Of a stretch of DNA of 64,000 nucleotides, positions 9,130-17,071 are shown piece by piece; within the stretch, counting starts at the first letter, position 1; each line of letters opens with the position of its first letter. The notes below the pieces were generated by a model. The model made no database searches. It was not told the DNA's origin and saw only the letters and a program-made list of their open reading frames with translations. The stretch is from assembly GCA_022836915.1 (NCBI GenBank), contig CP094668.1:2790001-2854000 (forward strand), read 5' to 3'. This DNA comes from Paenibacillus sp. OVF10 (GTDB lineage: Bacteria > Bacillota > Bacilli > Paenibacillales > Paenibacillaceae). The position numbers and the translations under genes are program-made.

Positions 9130-9950
9130 GCTTAACGATTAATGATTTGCCTAAATTCCCTGTTGTCCCTGTACTTGAAGAAACCCCGGATATGATTTAT
9201 CAACGATGGGTTAACCGGGCTATTACGATGGCCAACGAAAGAGGGCTGCCACCGCCTCCTGTGGGCGAAGGGGAATATTTTTATGACCTTTGGTACCCCA
9301 TCGCCCAGGAGATCGCTGAACAGCAAGAATTGTGGGGTTATGGTGTGCTGCAGTCCACACCGATCTGGGCAGATGATGAATTCTTGGATGCTCATGGATG
9401 GGCTGATGGGATGGTCCGAAAAGATGGAGAATCCAACGATGATTATCGGCTGCGTATCTTGGACAGGGCCTTCACAGAAGAAGGTAATGGCCGTCGTAAA
9501 GATTATGAAATCTGGGCTAAAGAGATCCAGGGCGTGGGTGGCGCTGTCGCAGTAGAAAAGGAACATCATGACAACTCTATCGATCTGTATCTGACAGACA
9601 TGAACGGTCAACCTATTACGGCTGAATTTGCGGAGACAGTCAAAACCTTAATGTGGGAGGATTATCGTATTGCTGGTCATGACTTGGCTGTGCATCCGGC
9701 TCCGATCTTCCTAGTGACTGTAAAAGCCACATTGGAAACAACGGAAGATCTGCAGCAGCTGGCCGAACTGATCCGTCAGCGTGTGACAGCGTACGCCAAC
9801 GGTCGCAGCAAGTTGTTGTACAACTATATCGCGGCTCTCTTGCTTGTACCAGGCGTGGAGAATTACAGTGACTTTACCCTTAATGATGATGTTGAGGACA
9901 TTGATGTGCCGCCTGTCTCGTTCCTGCAGGTTGAGGTGATGCTGTTATGA
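9126..9950 (+). CDS. xkdT: Baseplate J family protein
   Basis: A 274-residue protein of the baseplate J/gp47 group, which forms the wedge of contractile tails. ELWGYGVLQSTPIWADDEFLDAHGWADGMVRKDGESNDDYRLRI-type residues (about 75-118) are the hallmark: leftover-to-right orientation text, then DD-YR. It overlaps both neighbours by four bases (ATGA), so the baseplate genes are translationally coupled. Confidence 0.85.
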   Translation: MSLTINDLPKFPVVPVLEETPDMIYQRWVNRAITMANERGLPPPPVGEGEYFYDLWYPIAQEIAEQQELWGYGVLQSTPIWADDEFLDAHGWADGMVRKDGESNDDYRLRILDRAFTEEGNGRRKDYEIWAKEIQGVGGAVAVEKEHHDNSIDLYLTDMNGQPITAEFAETVKTLMWEDYRIAGHDLAVHPAPIFLVTVKATLETTEDLQQLAELIRQRVTAYANGRSKLLYNYIAALLLVPGVENYSDFTLNDDVEDIDVPPVSFLQVEVMLL

Positions 9951-10600
9951 TTCCCGTTCGGTACCGCGAGGTACTTGCGCCGTACTGGTATGAAAACGAG
10001 GTAGCAGGCTGGCACTTTGGCGTGATGGAAGAGGAGATTGATCTGCGAGCAGAGAAAATGAGCGAACTCGTGAATCAATTTTTACTGCAGCGGTCAACCT
10101 GGGGCTTGGACCTGTGGGAATGGATCTACTTCCGGACGGAACAGGTAGGTCCTTTGGCAAACCGTCGAGAAGCGATCCGAAGGAAGCGACTGGCCAAAAA
10201 GCCGTTCAAGCTTCCAATCCTTCGGCAGCTTGGCGCACAATACGGAAAACTCCTGCAGGTGAAAGAAGAGTTTTTGGCCAAAGAAATCCACTTCGAATAT
10301 GAAGGTAGCTCCCCCATTAATATGGCGGGGCTATTTACTGATTTTGAGTATATTCGGCCAGTTCACATCAATAGAGCTGTGCCGGTGGCCAAAACAACAA
10401 CACCAGCAATAACAATGACAGGGAAAGGGTACTCGCATTCTGTTGATTTCCCAATTTGCGGATTAGAAATGCCCCTAGAGTTGGGGACGAGTGGCGTATT
10501 GGCTACTCAGAACGTCATGGTGGGCGCAGTGACATCACACGCCAGGATTGATAGTCCGATTACAGGATTTGAAATACCCATGCAAGGAGGGACACCATAA
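9947..10600 (+). CDS. xkdU: YmfQ-like tail protein (XkdU position)
   Basis: A 217-residue protein starting inside the stop of the baseplate J gene. The early WGLDLWEWIYF and NRREAIRRKRLAK match the YmfQ/DUF2313 group, which caps or stabilises the baseplate and links it to fibres. The C-terminal 60 residues differ from the rest and carry two similar hydrophobic repeats (SVDFPICGLEMPLELG and RIDSPITGFEIPMQGG), probably a short adhesin-like extension. Confidence 0.7.
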   Translation: MIPVRYREVLAPYWYENEVAGWHFGVMEEEIDLRAEKMSELVNQFLLQRSTWGLDLWEWIYFRTEQVGPLANRREAIRRKRLAKKPFKLPILRQLGAQYGKLLQVKEEFLAKEIHFEYEGSSPINMAGLFTDFEYIRPVHINRAVPVAKTTTPAITMTGKGYSHSVDFPICGLEMPLELGTSGVLATQNVMVGAVTSHARIDSPITGFEIPMQGGTP

Positions 10601-10920
10601 TGGCAGATATTATTCAACCGTTAATGCTTGATTATGCGGTGACCGATGCGGATTCACATTTTGACCACGCCCTGGTAAACGTCAGTGGTGAGCTTGTGGA
10701 ATTTCCGATCCACAATACCGTCATCTCCGGAAGATCGATCCGCAAGTACGTGTTTTTGAACGATACCCAAGTCATCGGGAAACAGATCCTTGGTGCTTCA
10801 CTTATGGATAATCAGGGACGGACGCTTGCTAATCAGCCGTTGAATGTTGTTAAGAACGATCGGGGCTTTCTGATCGGATTCGAATTTTCGATTAAGTTGG
10901 AGGTGAAGGCAATTGTATAA
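10600..10920 (+). CDS. Phage tail-region protein of unknown function
   Basis: A 106-residue protein that starts on the last base of the previous gene and ends inside the fibre gene. It has a compact beta-rich look (KYVFLNDTQVIGKQILGASLMDNQGRTL). Proteins like this have sometimes been labelled as ketopantoate hydroxymethyltransferase in databases; nothing in 106 residues supports that enzyme. A minor tail or fibre attachment role is likely from position. Confidence 0.6.
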   Translation: MADIIQPLMLDYAVTDADSHFDHALVNVSGELVEFPIHNTVISGRSIRKYVFLNDTQVIGKQILGASLMDNQGRTLANQPLNVVKNDRGFLIGFEFSIKLEVKAIV

Positions 10921-12559
10921 CAAACAAACGTGGTTGGACGAGATCCCCGACATGACAAAGCCGATCATGGACCTATCAACTGGGAAACAGAAAACTGATC
11001 CGCAGACAGGAAGACCATTATTTGAATTGGTTCAGGTTGGTACTCGGATTACCTCAACAAGATTGAACACAATGGAAAGCGGGATAGATGCCGCTCATGG
11101 ACTTGTTGAGAAACTTGCCAAGGAGATGGGTAGTAATTTTGTCGCTGTGATCGATGGAGTTAAGGGGCTACAGTGTAGCGCTCAAGGTCTGATTGCAAGC
11201 TGGACGGCAGGTGTGGCGTATGTCAGTGGTCGTCGATATGAGATTACAGCAGGAACCCTACCACTTAATCCGACTCAAGGGCAGTATCTTTATGTGGACG
11301 TTGGTGGAGTAGTTAAAAAGACATCATCACAGGCCACAGCTAAAGCGGGGCTGGTGCTATTTTATGTGGCCACCGACACAAGTGGTGTAATTTCTTCCAA
11401 CGATCAACGGGTTAACATCGGAATGGATGAGATTCGTCAGGAGATCGATGCGAATACGCTCCATTCCACTAGTAAAGATAACCCACACGAAGTAAACAAG
11501 GAGCAGATTGGGTTAGGAAACGTTGATAACATCCAGCAAGCAACAAAGACTGAGTTTAATGAACATGTGGGGACCGGCGGAAATGCACATGCAGTAGTTA
11601 CATCTACAACAGCTGGATTCATGAGTCCAGCTGATAAGAATAAGATCAACGGTATCCAAGCTGGGGCACAAGTAAATGCAGTAACTAGTGTTGCTGGAAA
11701 GACCGGAACAGTTTCGTTGACAAGCAAAGACATTGTTGGACTAAACACAGATAATTTAGCTTTGGCTACAAATGCCACAGCGACCGGAATCCGTGCTGTA
11801 GGTATAGGTTTTCATACATCTGCGAGTGCGGCACAGTCAGTGGCAATTGGTGATAGGGCTACAACGACAGGAAGCTTTAGCGTTGCGATTGGCGTCTCTT
11901 GCGAAGCTACGCAAGTTACTTCCATAGCAATTGGCTATATCGCCAAAGCTACAGGCGACAGTTCCATAGCAATTGGAGATAATGCAAGGGCGAGCGGAGT
12001 TGGATCAGTGGCAATAGGTGATACGGCTGTTTCACTAAACGATTATGAAGGAGTATTAGGCGCATCACACACCACAAAAAATTGGAAAGTGCCTGGTTCT
12101 TTATCTGTAGCAGGGACTAAAAATTTTGAAATCCCACATCCAGCTCCACACAAGAAAGCTACTCACGTCATCCGTCACGGAGCTGTAGAGAGCCCGACTT
12201 CTGGGGATACGCTCTATCGATACACCGTTGAAGCAGCTATCGATGGGGAAACTGTTGAAATACAGTTGCCCGATTACTTTGAACATCTGAACATAAACGT
12301 TGATGTTTGGGTGAACGGGCACATGCATTTTGGTCGTGCTTTCGGTTGGGTAGAAGGCGACACACTGAAAATGACGTGTGAAAAGGCCGGAACCTACAAA
12401 GCCCTCGTCATAGGGACGCGAAATGATGACAATGTTCAGGATTGGTATATCAATGGTGTCGAACGAGAAATAGGTGAAAGCTGGCTTGGTGAAACATATG
12501 TGTTTGAAGTGGAAGAAATCATAGAAATCGAAGAATTCAAGGAGGTCATATCAAAATGA
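10913..12559 (+). CDS. Tail fibre with YadA-head repeats
   Basis: A 548-residue fibre. Residues 1-190 anchor it to the tail. Then come fibre repeats of the KDNPHEV...IGLGNVDN type (about 190-210), a NAHAVVT/ADKNKI segment, and at about 290-385 a run of five or six repeats of the form S-VAIG-x-A-x-AxG, as in the left-handed head of YadA-type trimeric adhesins. The C-terminal 150 residues form a separate, acidic domain ending EIIEIEEFKEVISK, probably the receptor-binding tip. The fibre is expected to be a trimer. Start overlaps the previous gene by eight bases. Confidence 0.75.
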   Translation: MYNKQTWLDEIPDMTKPIMDLSTGKQKTDPQTGRPLFELVQVGTRITSTRLNTMESGIDAAHGLVEKLAKEMGSNFVAVIDGVKGLQCSAQGLIASWTAGVAYVSGRRYEITAGTLPLNPTQGQYLYVDVGGVVKKTSSQATAKAGLVLFYVATDTSGVISSNDQRVNIGMDEIRQEIDANTLHSTSKDNPHEVNKEQIGLGNVDNIQQATKTEFNEHVGTGGNAHAVVTSTTAGFMSPADKNKINGIQAGAQVNAVTSVAGKTGTVSLTSKDIVGLNTDNLALATNATATGIRAVGIGFHTSASAAQSVAIGDRATTTGSFSVAIGVSCEATQVTSIAIGYIAKATGDSSIAIGDNARASGVGSVAIGDTAVSLNDYEGVLGASHTTKNWKVPGSLSVAGTKNFEIPHPAPHKKATHVIRHGAVESPTSGDTLYRYTVEAAIDGETVEIQLPDYFEHLNINVDVWVNGHMHFGRAFGWVEGDTLKMTCEKAGTYKALVIGTRNDDNVQDWYINGVEREIGESWLGETYVFEVEEIIEIEEFKEVISK

Positions 12560-12765
12560 GTATCAATATCAAATCGTCTGTTATTCAATTTCGTAACCCA
12601 CAAATAGGCCAACCGACTCGGGCGGTGGTAGAACATTATTACGGGCGCAGAGTTATAGCCGACATCGATGGTACGGATCAGACCTTTAAATTTGTACCAT
12701 CTGAATTACACTTCGAAGCAACAGAGGAAGAAATTATCATGGCTATTAATCTGAAAATCAATTAA
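12556..12765 (+). CDS. Small fibre-linked protein
   Basis: A 69-residue protein overlapping the fibre stop by four bases, with AAGGAGG-like bases upstream inside the fibre gene. FRNPQIGQPTRAVVEHYYGRRVIADID and a C-terminal FVPSELHFEATEEEII suggest a small beta protein. It is in the slot of XkdX-like or fibre chaperone genes. Function not recognised. Confidence 0.55.
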   Translation: MSINIKSSVIQFRNPQIGQPTRAVVEHYYGRRVIADIDGTDQTFKFVPSELHFEATEEEIIMAINLKIN

Positions 12766-12820
12766 GCGCCGAAGGGTATTTTTTTGCCTTCTGGAGTTTT
12801 CAGAGGGCTATTTACTTTAA

Positions 12821-13266
12821 ATGATGGGGGATATGATTTTGGAGAACGTGGGGAAATGGGTTTTGGCCGTAGGCAGCTGGCTGGTGTCTTATTTATTTGG
12901 GGGTTGGTCTGGAGTGTTAGGAGTATTGCTGTTCTTCGTTATTTTGGATTATTTGACGGGTGTGGTGGCTGCCGGATCTATTGGGGATTAAAAAGCAAAA
13001 TTGGCCTTATCGGGATTGCCCGGAAGGTCTTTATTTTTGCGATGGTGGCTGTCGGTCACTTGGTGGATGGCATCTTGGGAGATGGCCATATTTTTCGAGA
13101 TACTGTTGCTTTCTTTTACATCGCAAACGAATTGTTATCGATCACTGAGAACGGTGGGAAGCTGGGAGCACCTATTCCAAACGTGATTAAGCAAGCAATT
13201 GAGGTCCTGAAGGGTAAAGGTGGTAACGACAACGATAAAGGAGCTGGTACAGGTGCAAACACGTAA
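12821..13266 (+). CDS. Phage holin (one frame break)
   Basis: Holins form lesions in the membrane that release the endolysin. The frame from ATG 12821 (or 12824/12833) gives a hydrophobic N-terminus (WVLAVGSWLVSYLFGG, GVLLFFVILDYLTGVVAAG) then hits TAA inside GGGGATTAA. One added G at 12984-12987 continues into KSKIGLIGIARKVFIFAMVAVGHLVD, a further hydrophobic segment, giving 148 residues. DYLTG-x-AAG followed by SKxGxxGIxRK is characteristic of the toxin-secretion/phage lysis holin family. The C-terminus is glycine-rich and overlaps the endolysin start. The start codon is uncertain because no close Shine-Dalgarno is seen. Confidence 0.75.
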
Positions 13267-14608
13267 GGATGGAAATGTACAAGGCATTGACGTTTCCCGT
13301 TACCAAGGCAAGATTGATTGGCTACAGGTGAAGGCAAATAAACGGGAATTTGTTTTCATTAAGGCTACTGAAGGGCAGACGTACACAGATCCGAACCTTG
13401 TGGCCAACGTTAAAGGGGCGTTGTCGGCTGGATTGTTGGTTGGTACGTATCATTTCTTACGGGCCACATCGGCAGCTGCAGCAAAGGCAGAAGCAGTTCA
13501 TTACGCGAAATCCCTCGAGGAGATCGGCGGGGCAAAAGCATTGCAGTTACCGCCTGTGATGGACTACGAAAACAATCCTGACGGGATCAGCAAGGCGCAG
13601 ATCAACATTGTGGCCAAAGCTTTCTTGACTGAGCTGGAGCGACTGACAGGCATCAAACCGATCATCTATACGGGCAACTCGTTCGCCGCCAATTTTGATA
13701 CTAGCCTATCCGGTTATGATCTTTGGATTGCACGTTATAGTAACACTCGTGTTCCTGACGATCAGCCTGCATGGAAGACCTGGACCATATGGCAATATAG
13801 CGACTCAGGTAAGGTACCGGGCATTGCCGGCAACGTGGATCTGAATGAATTCAACGGTAGCCTATCGGATTTGAAGAAACGATACGGAAGGGAGAAAGAC
13901 ATGAGTAATCCATTTGAAGGGTACCGGCTCACAAGTCCGTTTGGAATGCGGAAGCATCCAGTGAGTGGCATTAATAAGTTTCATCGTGGTGTTGACCTGG
14001 TTGTATCTCCTGCAGACGGACCCATCTATGCTTTCGTGGCTGGAGAAGTAATTCATGCCAAATTGGGTGTGTCCGGATCCGGCTTCGGTAATTACGGTGT
14101 GACTGTTGCCATTAAGGACGACAAAGGTCATCTGCACGTGTACGCTCATCTATCAGCTGCAGGCGTCAAAGTTGGCCAACAAGTCAAACGGGGCCAACTG
14201 ATCGGCAAACAAGGCAGTACCGGCATCAGTAGTGGGGCACACCTTCATTATGAAGTGCGTAAAGCTTACACACCTCAGTTTGGTTACACAGCCACAGAAG
14301 CGGGTGTTGTGGAGCCGACACAATACTTAATCAACTACTATGGGCAAACGCCCGTTAAGGAGGATAAGCCAGTGACACAAGAACGTGACATTAACGTTGT
14401 GAGCCCATGGGCAGCAGAAACATGGGCAGAGGTTACAGCCAATGGGTATTACGATGGTACGCGTCCTGGAGCAATGATTACACGAGAAGAATCTGGAATA
14501 GTGACGAATAGGCTAAGGAAAAATATCCTGAAGTTGATTGCAGGAACCAATGGCGATATTAAAAGCATAGATGAACGACTAAAAATGATTGAATTGGATT
14601 CAAAGTGA
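13253..14608 (+). CDS. Two-domain endolysin: GH25 muramidase plus M23 peptidase
   Basis: GTG 13253 with AAAGGAG upstream gives about 451 residues and overlaps the holin by 14 bases. Residues 8-200 are a GH25 lysozyme domain (GIDVSRYQGKIDW at the start, VMDYENN with the catalytic acids, DLWIARYS, WTIWQYSDSG). Residues about 215-365 are an M23 metallopeptidase, with zinc ligands in HRGVDL and HLHYE and the preceding HVYAHLS. A third C-terminal segment (ETWAEVTANGYYDGTRPGAMITREE) resembles a small repeat domain. It would cut both the glycan strand and peptide bridges. Confidence 0.88.
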   Translation: MQTRKDGNVQGIDVSRYQGKIDWLQVKANKREFVFIKATEGQTYTDPNLVANVKGALSAGLLVGTYHFLRATSAAAAKAEAVHYAKSLEEIGGAKALQLPPVMDYENNPDGISKAQINIVAKAFLTELERLTGIKPIIYTGNSFAANFDTSLSGYDLWIARYSNTRVPDDQPAWKTWTIWQYSDSGKVPGIAGNVDLNEFNGSLSDLKKRYGREKDMSNPFEGYRLTSPFGMRKHPVSGINKFHRGVDLVVSPADGPIYAFVAGEVIHAKLGVSGSGFGNYGVTVAIKDDKGHLHVYAHLSAAGVKVGQQVKRGQLIGKQGSTGISSGAHLHYEVRKAYTPQFGYTATEAGVVEPTQYLINYYGQTPVKEDKPVTQERDINVVSPWAAETWAEVTANGYYDGTRPGAMITREESGIVTNRLRKNILKLIAGTNGDIKSIDERLKMIELDSK

Positions 14609-14629
14609 TTATATAATAAAGAATCGGTA

Positions 14630-14661
14630 AACGCCCAGCCAGAGATGGTTGGGCGTTTTTT
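14630..14661 (+). terminator. Rho-independent terminator of the late operon
   Basis: ACGCCCAGCC pairs with GGTTGGGCGT around AGAGAT and runs into six T. It closes the tail-lysis transcript. Confidence 0.9.
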
Positions 14662-14747
14662 ATTTCAAGAAAGAGTATGATGAGAAGTTTGTAGTTAGGC
14701 TGAAGGTGATAGAATTTAAAGTTTGTGTTTTAAATCAACAAAAATTG

Positions 14748-14776
14748 TTGACGGAGAACACAGATTGGGCTATACT
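14748..14776 (+). promoter_or_regulatory. SigA-type promoter of the XRE/ImmA operon
   Basis: TTGACG at 14748-14753, a 17-base spacer and TATACT at 14771-14776, about 60 bases before the XRE gene start. Confidence 0.7.
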
Positions 14777-14839
14777 GGAAAAGTAAGATAAATGAAACCA
14801 TGACCTGAAAACTAAATACTTACTGAGAGGAGGGTTCCA

Positions 14840-15214
14840 ATGCTCACTCAATTTGGCATATTCTGTCGTAAGTTGAGACTTGACAGTGGAGAACTACTGA
14901 AGCATATGGCGACTAAATTAGGTGTTTCTTCATCTTATTTATCTGCCGTTGAAATCGGTAAACGAAATGTCCCTCATGACTGGCTTGAAAAACTAACAAA
15001 CATGTATCAGCTTAATGCTGAAGACGTCGAGAGTCTCAAGTTAGCAATCGAGAACTCGCAACCATCAATTAAAATTGATCTGAAAAACACGGATAACCAA
15101 GAAAGAGATTTGGTTATAGCATTCGCAAGAGATTTCAAGGATCTCAACGAAGAAGACAGATCAAAAATCATGAACATTCTTCATAAAAAAGGTGGTGGGG
15201 AGGTGAAAGGTTGA
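14840..15214 (+). CDS. XRE-family transcriptional repressor
   Basis: A 124-residue protein with a GAGGAGGG ribosome site. Residues 5-60 are a helix-turn-helix of the XRE/Cro-CI type (LKHMATKLGVSSSYLSAVEIGKR). The C-terminal half is a helical linker. The next gene overlaps its stop and encodes an ImmA/IrrE-type peptidase, the standard arrangement in which the protease removes the repressor upon induction, as in ICEBs1 ImmR/ImmA. It has its own promoter at 14748. Confidence 0.8.
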   Translation: MLTQFGIFCRKLRLDSGELLKHMATKLGVSSSYLSAVEIGKRNVPHDWLEKLTNMYQLNAEDVESLKLAIENSQPSIKIDLKNTDNQERDLVIAFARDFKDLNEEDRSKIMNILHKKGGGEVKG

Positions 15215-15735
15215 GTGAATATGAAGCATCTCCGCTATCGCGAGCAACGATTCGCCAGATAACGACTATGATTAGAGAAGAGTTTAACTTAACTACTGAG
15301 AAATATTTTCCAATCGTTGAGTTTCTTGAATTAGCTATGCCACGGCTTGACGAGAAATTCGTTCTTTTGCCGGTTTCAAAGTCTGAAATGGGTTCCAAAC
15401 ATGGACTTGCTTTTCCAGATAATAAGCTCATAAAAATTAGGGAAGACGTCTACGATGGAGCGATAGATGGTAAGGGACGGGATCGTTTTACCTTAGCTCA
15501 TGAATTAGGTCATTATCTCTTGCATCAAAAAGAGCATGTATCTTTTGCGCGAACTATGGGAGCCGAGGAGAAGTTACCTGCATTCAGAAATCCTGAATGG
15601 CAAGCGAATGCATTTGCTGGAGAATTACTTGCTCCTCCCCACATTATTAAGGATATGTCTGTATTTGAAATTGTTCGTTATTGTGGGATTTCATCACAGG
15701 CGGCAAAAATACAACTACAATACGTGAATAAATAA
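15211..15735 (+). CDS. ImmA/IrrE family metallopeptidase
   Basis: TTG 15211 overlaps the stop of the XRE gene. The 174-residue product has the HELGHYLLH zinc motif (HExxH) at about residue 95 and a downstream conserved EWQANAFAGELLAPP, which holds the third ligand region of the family. Members cleave a partner XRE repressor. The tight operon with the gene at 14840 names its likely substrate. Confidence 0.85.
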   Translation: MSEYEASPLSRATIRQITTMIREEFNLTTEKYFPIVEFLELAMPRLDEKFVLLPVSKSEMGSKHGLAFPDNKLIKIREDVYDGAIDGKGRDRFTLAHELGHYLLHQKEHVSFARTMGAEEKLPAFRNPEWQANAFAGELLAPPHIIKDMSVFEIVRYCGISSQAAKIQLQYVNK

Positions 15736-15752
15736 AACAGGAGGGATAAAAA

Positions 15753-15821
15753 ATGAAGAGCAAAAAAATAGCTCCCAATCTTGCAGGGAGCCTACATAAA
15801 AACCCAAAAGAGACATGCTAA
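15753..15821 (+). CDS. 22-residue peptide after the ImmA gene
   Basis: ACAGGAGGG is followed eight bases later by ATG 15753, and the frame gives 22 residues, MKSKKIAPNLAGSLHKNPKE plus Thr-Cys, then TAA. It is basic and not hydrophobic, so it is neither a signal peptide nor a holin-like toxin. The strong ribosome site and operon position after a repressor-protease pair argue that it is translated. It could be a regulator peptide, a leader peptide for the structured RNA it overlaps, or an antitoxin-like factor. No family recognised. Confidence 0.5.
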   Translation: MKSKKIAPNLAGSLHKNPKETC

Positions 15822-15887
15822 TCGTCCCTCTTCACGTTACTCGACATAACGTAAGAGTAGCATAGTCAGGGACCTCCTTGCAAGATT
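15771..15887 (+). ncRNA. Structured RNA element overlapping the 22-residue peptide
   Basis: Several nested pairings are visible. AATCTTGCA (15777-15785) pairs perfectly with TGCAAGATT (15879-15887), closing the element. Inside are GCTCCC/GGGAGC (15771-15776 with 15786-15791), GTCCCT/AGGGAC (15824-15829 with 15868-15873), and an 11-pair stem CTCTT-C-ACGTTA with TAACGT-AAGAG (15828-15839 with 15847-15857). Some pairings exclude each other, as in a switching leader. It ends just before the ribosome site of the next gene. No known riboswitch class matches by eye. Confidence 0.55.
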
Positions 15888-15908
15888 AAAAAATTGGAGG
15901 TCATAATA

Positions 15909-16118
15909 ATGACAATTTATACACCTTATATTACAGTTAATGGTAAGAGAATCTTTGCTTCAGCATATGGACTAAAAGTCTTTGCAATTGAAGTAACAGA
16001 AGAACAAAATGAGCGTTATTGGGCTCGTAGAGCTGAAAAAGAGAAGAAAGCCAAAGAGAAAGAAAACAAGCCAGACACCAAGAAAAACAACAAAAAAGAT
16101 AAAAAAGACAAAGAATAA
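15909..16118 (+). CDS. Small protein with lysine-rich tail
   Basis: ATG 15909, about ten bases after TTGGAGG, gives 69 residues. The first 45 (TPYITVNGKRIFASAYGLK and on) look folded; the last 25 are almost all Lys, Asn, Asp and Glu. It follows the structured element directly and ends before a strong terminator, so it is probably the regulated gene of that leader. No family recognised. Confidence 0.55.
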   Translation: MTIYTPYITVNGKRIFASAYGLKVFAIEVTEEQNERYWARRAEKEKKAKEKENKPDTKKNNKKDKKDKE

Positions 16119-16142
16119 TAAAACAGGCCGAGGACGACGGCT

Positions 16143-16171
16143 AAAGACACCAGATTATTGGTGTCTTTTTA
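16143..16171 (+). terminator. Terminator of the XRE/ImmA operon
   Basis: AAAGACACCA (16143-16152) pairs perfectly with TGGTGTCTTT (16159-16168), followed by T. The 16119-16404 stretch around it holds no convincing gene. Confidence 0.9.
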
Positions 16172-16404
16172 GTATAGGACATCTTTATACATTCTTAACT
16201 CGTAATTTCCTTAAAACCCCTGATATCTTCTATGGTAAGCAGGGATTTTGTGATTATCTGCTCAATTTGTACAGACAGTACTGATTCAATAAAACATTCT
16301 CAACAGCTTTCCGTTTAACCAATGCGGTCAGATTCTTAGGTTCCGAGAAAGTTGAACAAAAAGGATAATTGTGGTAATATAAATTCAAATCCGATAGCAT
16401 CGGT

Positions 16405-16446
16405 AAAAAGGACTCCACTAGCATAACGCTGGTGGAGTCCTTTTTT
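16405..16446. terminator. Bidirectional terminator
   Basis: AAAAAGGACTCCAC (16405-16418) pairs with GTGGAGTCCTTTTT (16432-16445). The A-run and T-run make it work on both strands; its obvious user is the leftward tiny-gene operon that ends at 16449. Confidence 0.85.
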
Positions 16447-16448
16447 GT

Positions 16449-16625
16449 TTATGAATATATTTTTATCAAGCAGCGTGTCCGGCTCTTATTTGTCTGAAGC
16501 TCAGCGGTGGCCTTGCGCCCCAGTAAACGTTTGACGATCCGAACCGCTTGATAATATTTATTTGCCCCATTCACATAAATGTATGTGATGTCTCCTGCGC
16601 TGTTATACTTCCAAGGTAAGGTCAT
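16449..16625 (-). CDS. 58-residue protein, third gene of tiny leftward operon
   Basis: ATG at 16625 (or TTG 16631) gives about 58 residues, MTLPWKYNSAGDITYIYVNG and on, ending in a basic part (RIVKRLLGRKATAELQTNK). It lies downstream of two tiny membrane-protein genes and ends at a strong terminator. No family recognised; it could be a cytosolic partner of the small membrane peptides. Confidence 0.5.
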   Translation of the reverse strand: MTLPWKYNSAGDITYIYVNGANKYYQAVRIVKRLLGRKATAELQTNKSRTRCLIKIYS

Positions 16626-16644
16626 CCCCAATCCAACCCTTCTG

Positions 16645-16734
16645 TTATTTTCTGAAATTTCTGATCGTCAGTGTTAAAGCGGCGACTGAGATGACTAACC
16701 CACTTAAAGCAATGATCCAGATTGCAATGTACAT
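16645..16734 (-). CDS. 29-residue single-pass membrane peptide
   Basis: AGGAGG lies seven bases before ATG 16734. The product is 29 residues: a membrane helix (IAIWIIALSGLVISVAALTL) with a basic end (RNFRK). This shape, a short hydrophobic helix with a positive tail, is that of holin-like and type I toxin peptides such as TxpA or BsrG, though the sequence itself is not one I can place in a family. It sits second in the leftward operon. Confidence 0.55.
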   Translation of the reverse strand: MYIAIWIIALSGLVISVAALTLTIRNFRK

Positions 16735-16799
16735 CCTAAGCCCTCCTAGTGGAAATTTAATTGCCGTTTATGATAAGATTGGGGTGAGCAGGCGCTGTG

Positions 16800-16958
16800 T
16801 TAGCCGCCTACTCGGGAACTTTTAACGTTTGCGTGGTGCGCGTCGTTTGGTTCCTTTTTCTTTTTCTTGCTCTTAGCAGTGGTACTTAGCATATTGACGA
16901 TGGCCGTCGTCATGTTTGCGATAGCTGTTAGGAGCAAGACCCAATCCAATGTTTTCAT
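16800..16958 (-). CDS. 52-residue membrane peptide, first gene of tiny operon
   Basis: AAGGAGGTGAAC precedes ATG 16958, a near-perfect ribosome site. The product starts MKTLDWVLLLTAIANMTTAI, a membrane helix, followed by a poly-lysine stretch (SKKKKK) and a polar tail. It is the first gene behind a consensus promoter controlled by twin operators. Topology resembles small phage membrane toxins or holin-like proteins; function not known. Confidence 0.6.
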   Translation of the reverse strand: MKTLDWVLLLTAIANMTTAIVNMLSTTAKSKKKKKEPNDAHHANVKSSRVGG

Positions 16959-16986
16959 TGCTGTTGTTCACCTCCTTACATTTATA

Positions 16987-17015
16987 ATTATACAACGAAA
17001 TTCGTTGAATGTCAA
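16987..17015 (-). promoter_or_regulatory. Perfect-consensus SigA promoter of the tiny operon
   Basis: On the minus strand, TTGACA (17015-17010), exactly 17 bases, then TATAAT (16992-16987). Both hexamers match the SigA consensus fully, so the promoter would be very strong unless repressed. Operator 1 fills the spacer and operator 2 overlaps the -35. Confidence 0.85.
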
Positions 17016-17027
17016 CGATAATCGTTG
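16993..17027. promoter_or_regulatory. Twin operator palindromes of the divergent switch
   Basis: Two 15-base palindromes of the form CAACGA-NNN-TCGTTG stand at 16993-17007 and 17013-17027, with centres 20 bases apart (two helical turns). They lie on the spacer and -35 of the leftward promoter and on the -35 of the rightward promoter. The small XRE protein encoded at 17072 is the natural binder. Confidence 0.8.
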
Positions 17028-17053
17028 AAATGTTTCGTGTTATGGTGTATGAT
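17025..17053 (+). promoter_or_regulatory. Promoter of the small XRE gene
   Basis: TTGAAA (17025-17030), 17 bases, TATGAT (17048-17053). Operator 2 overlaps the -35, so the gene would repress itself. Confidence 0.65.
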
Positions 17054-17071
17054 CTTTTTGAGGTGATAACG

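Noticed and set aside
10600..10920. Ketopantoate hydroxymethyltransferase annotation known for similar phage proteins
   Set aside because: 106 residues with no TIM-barrel signature; a tail protein fits the position.
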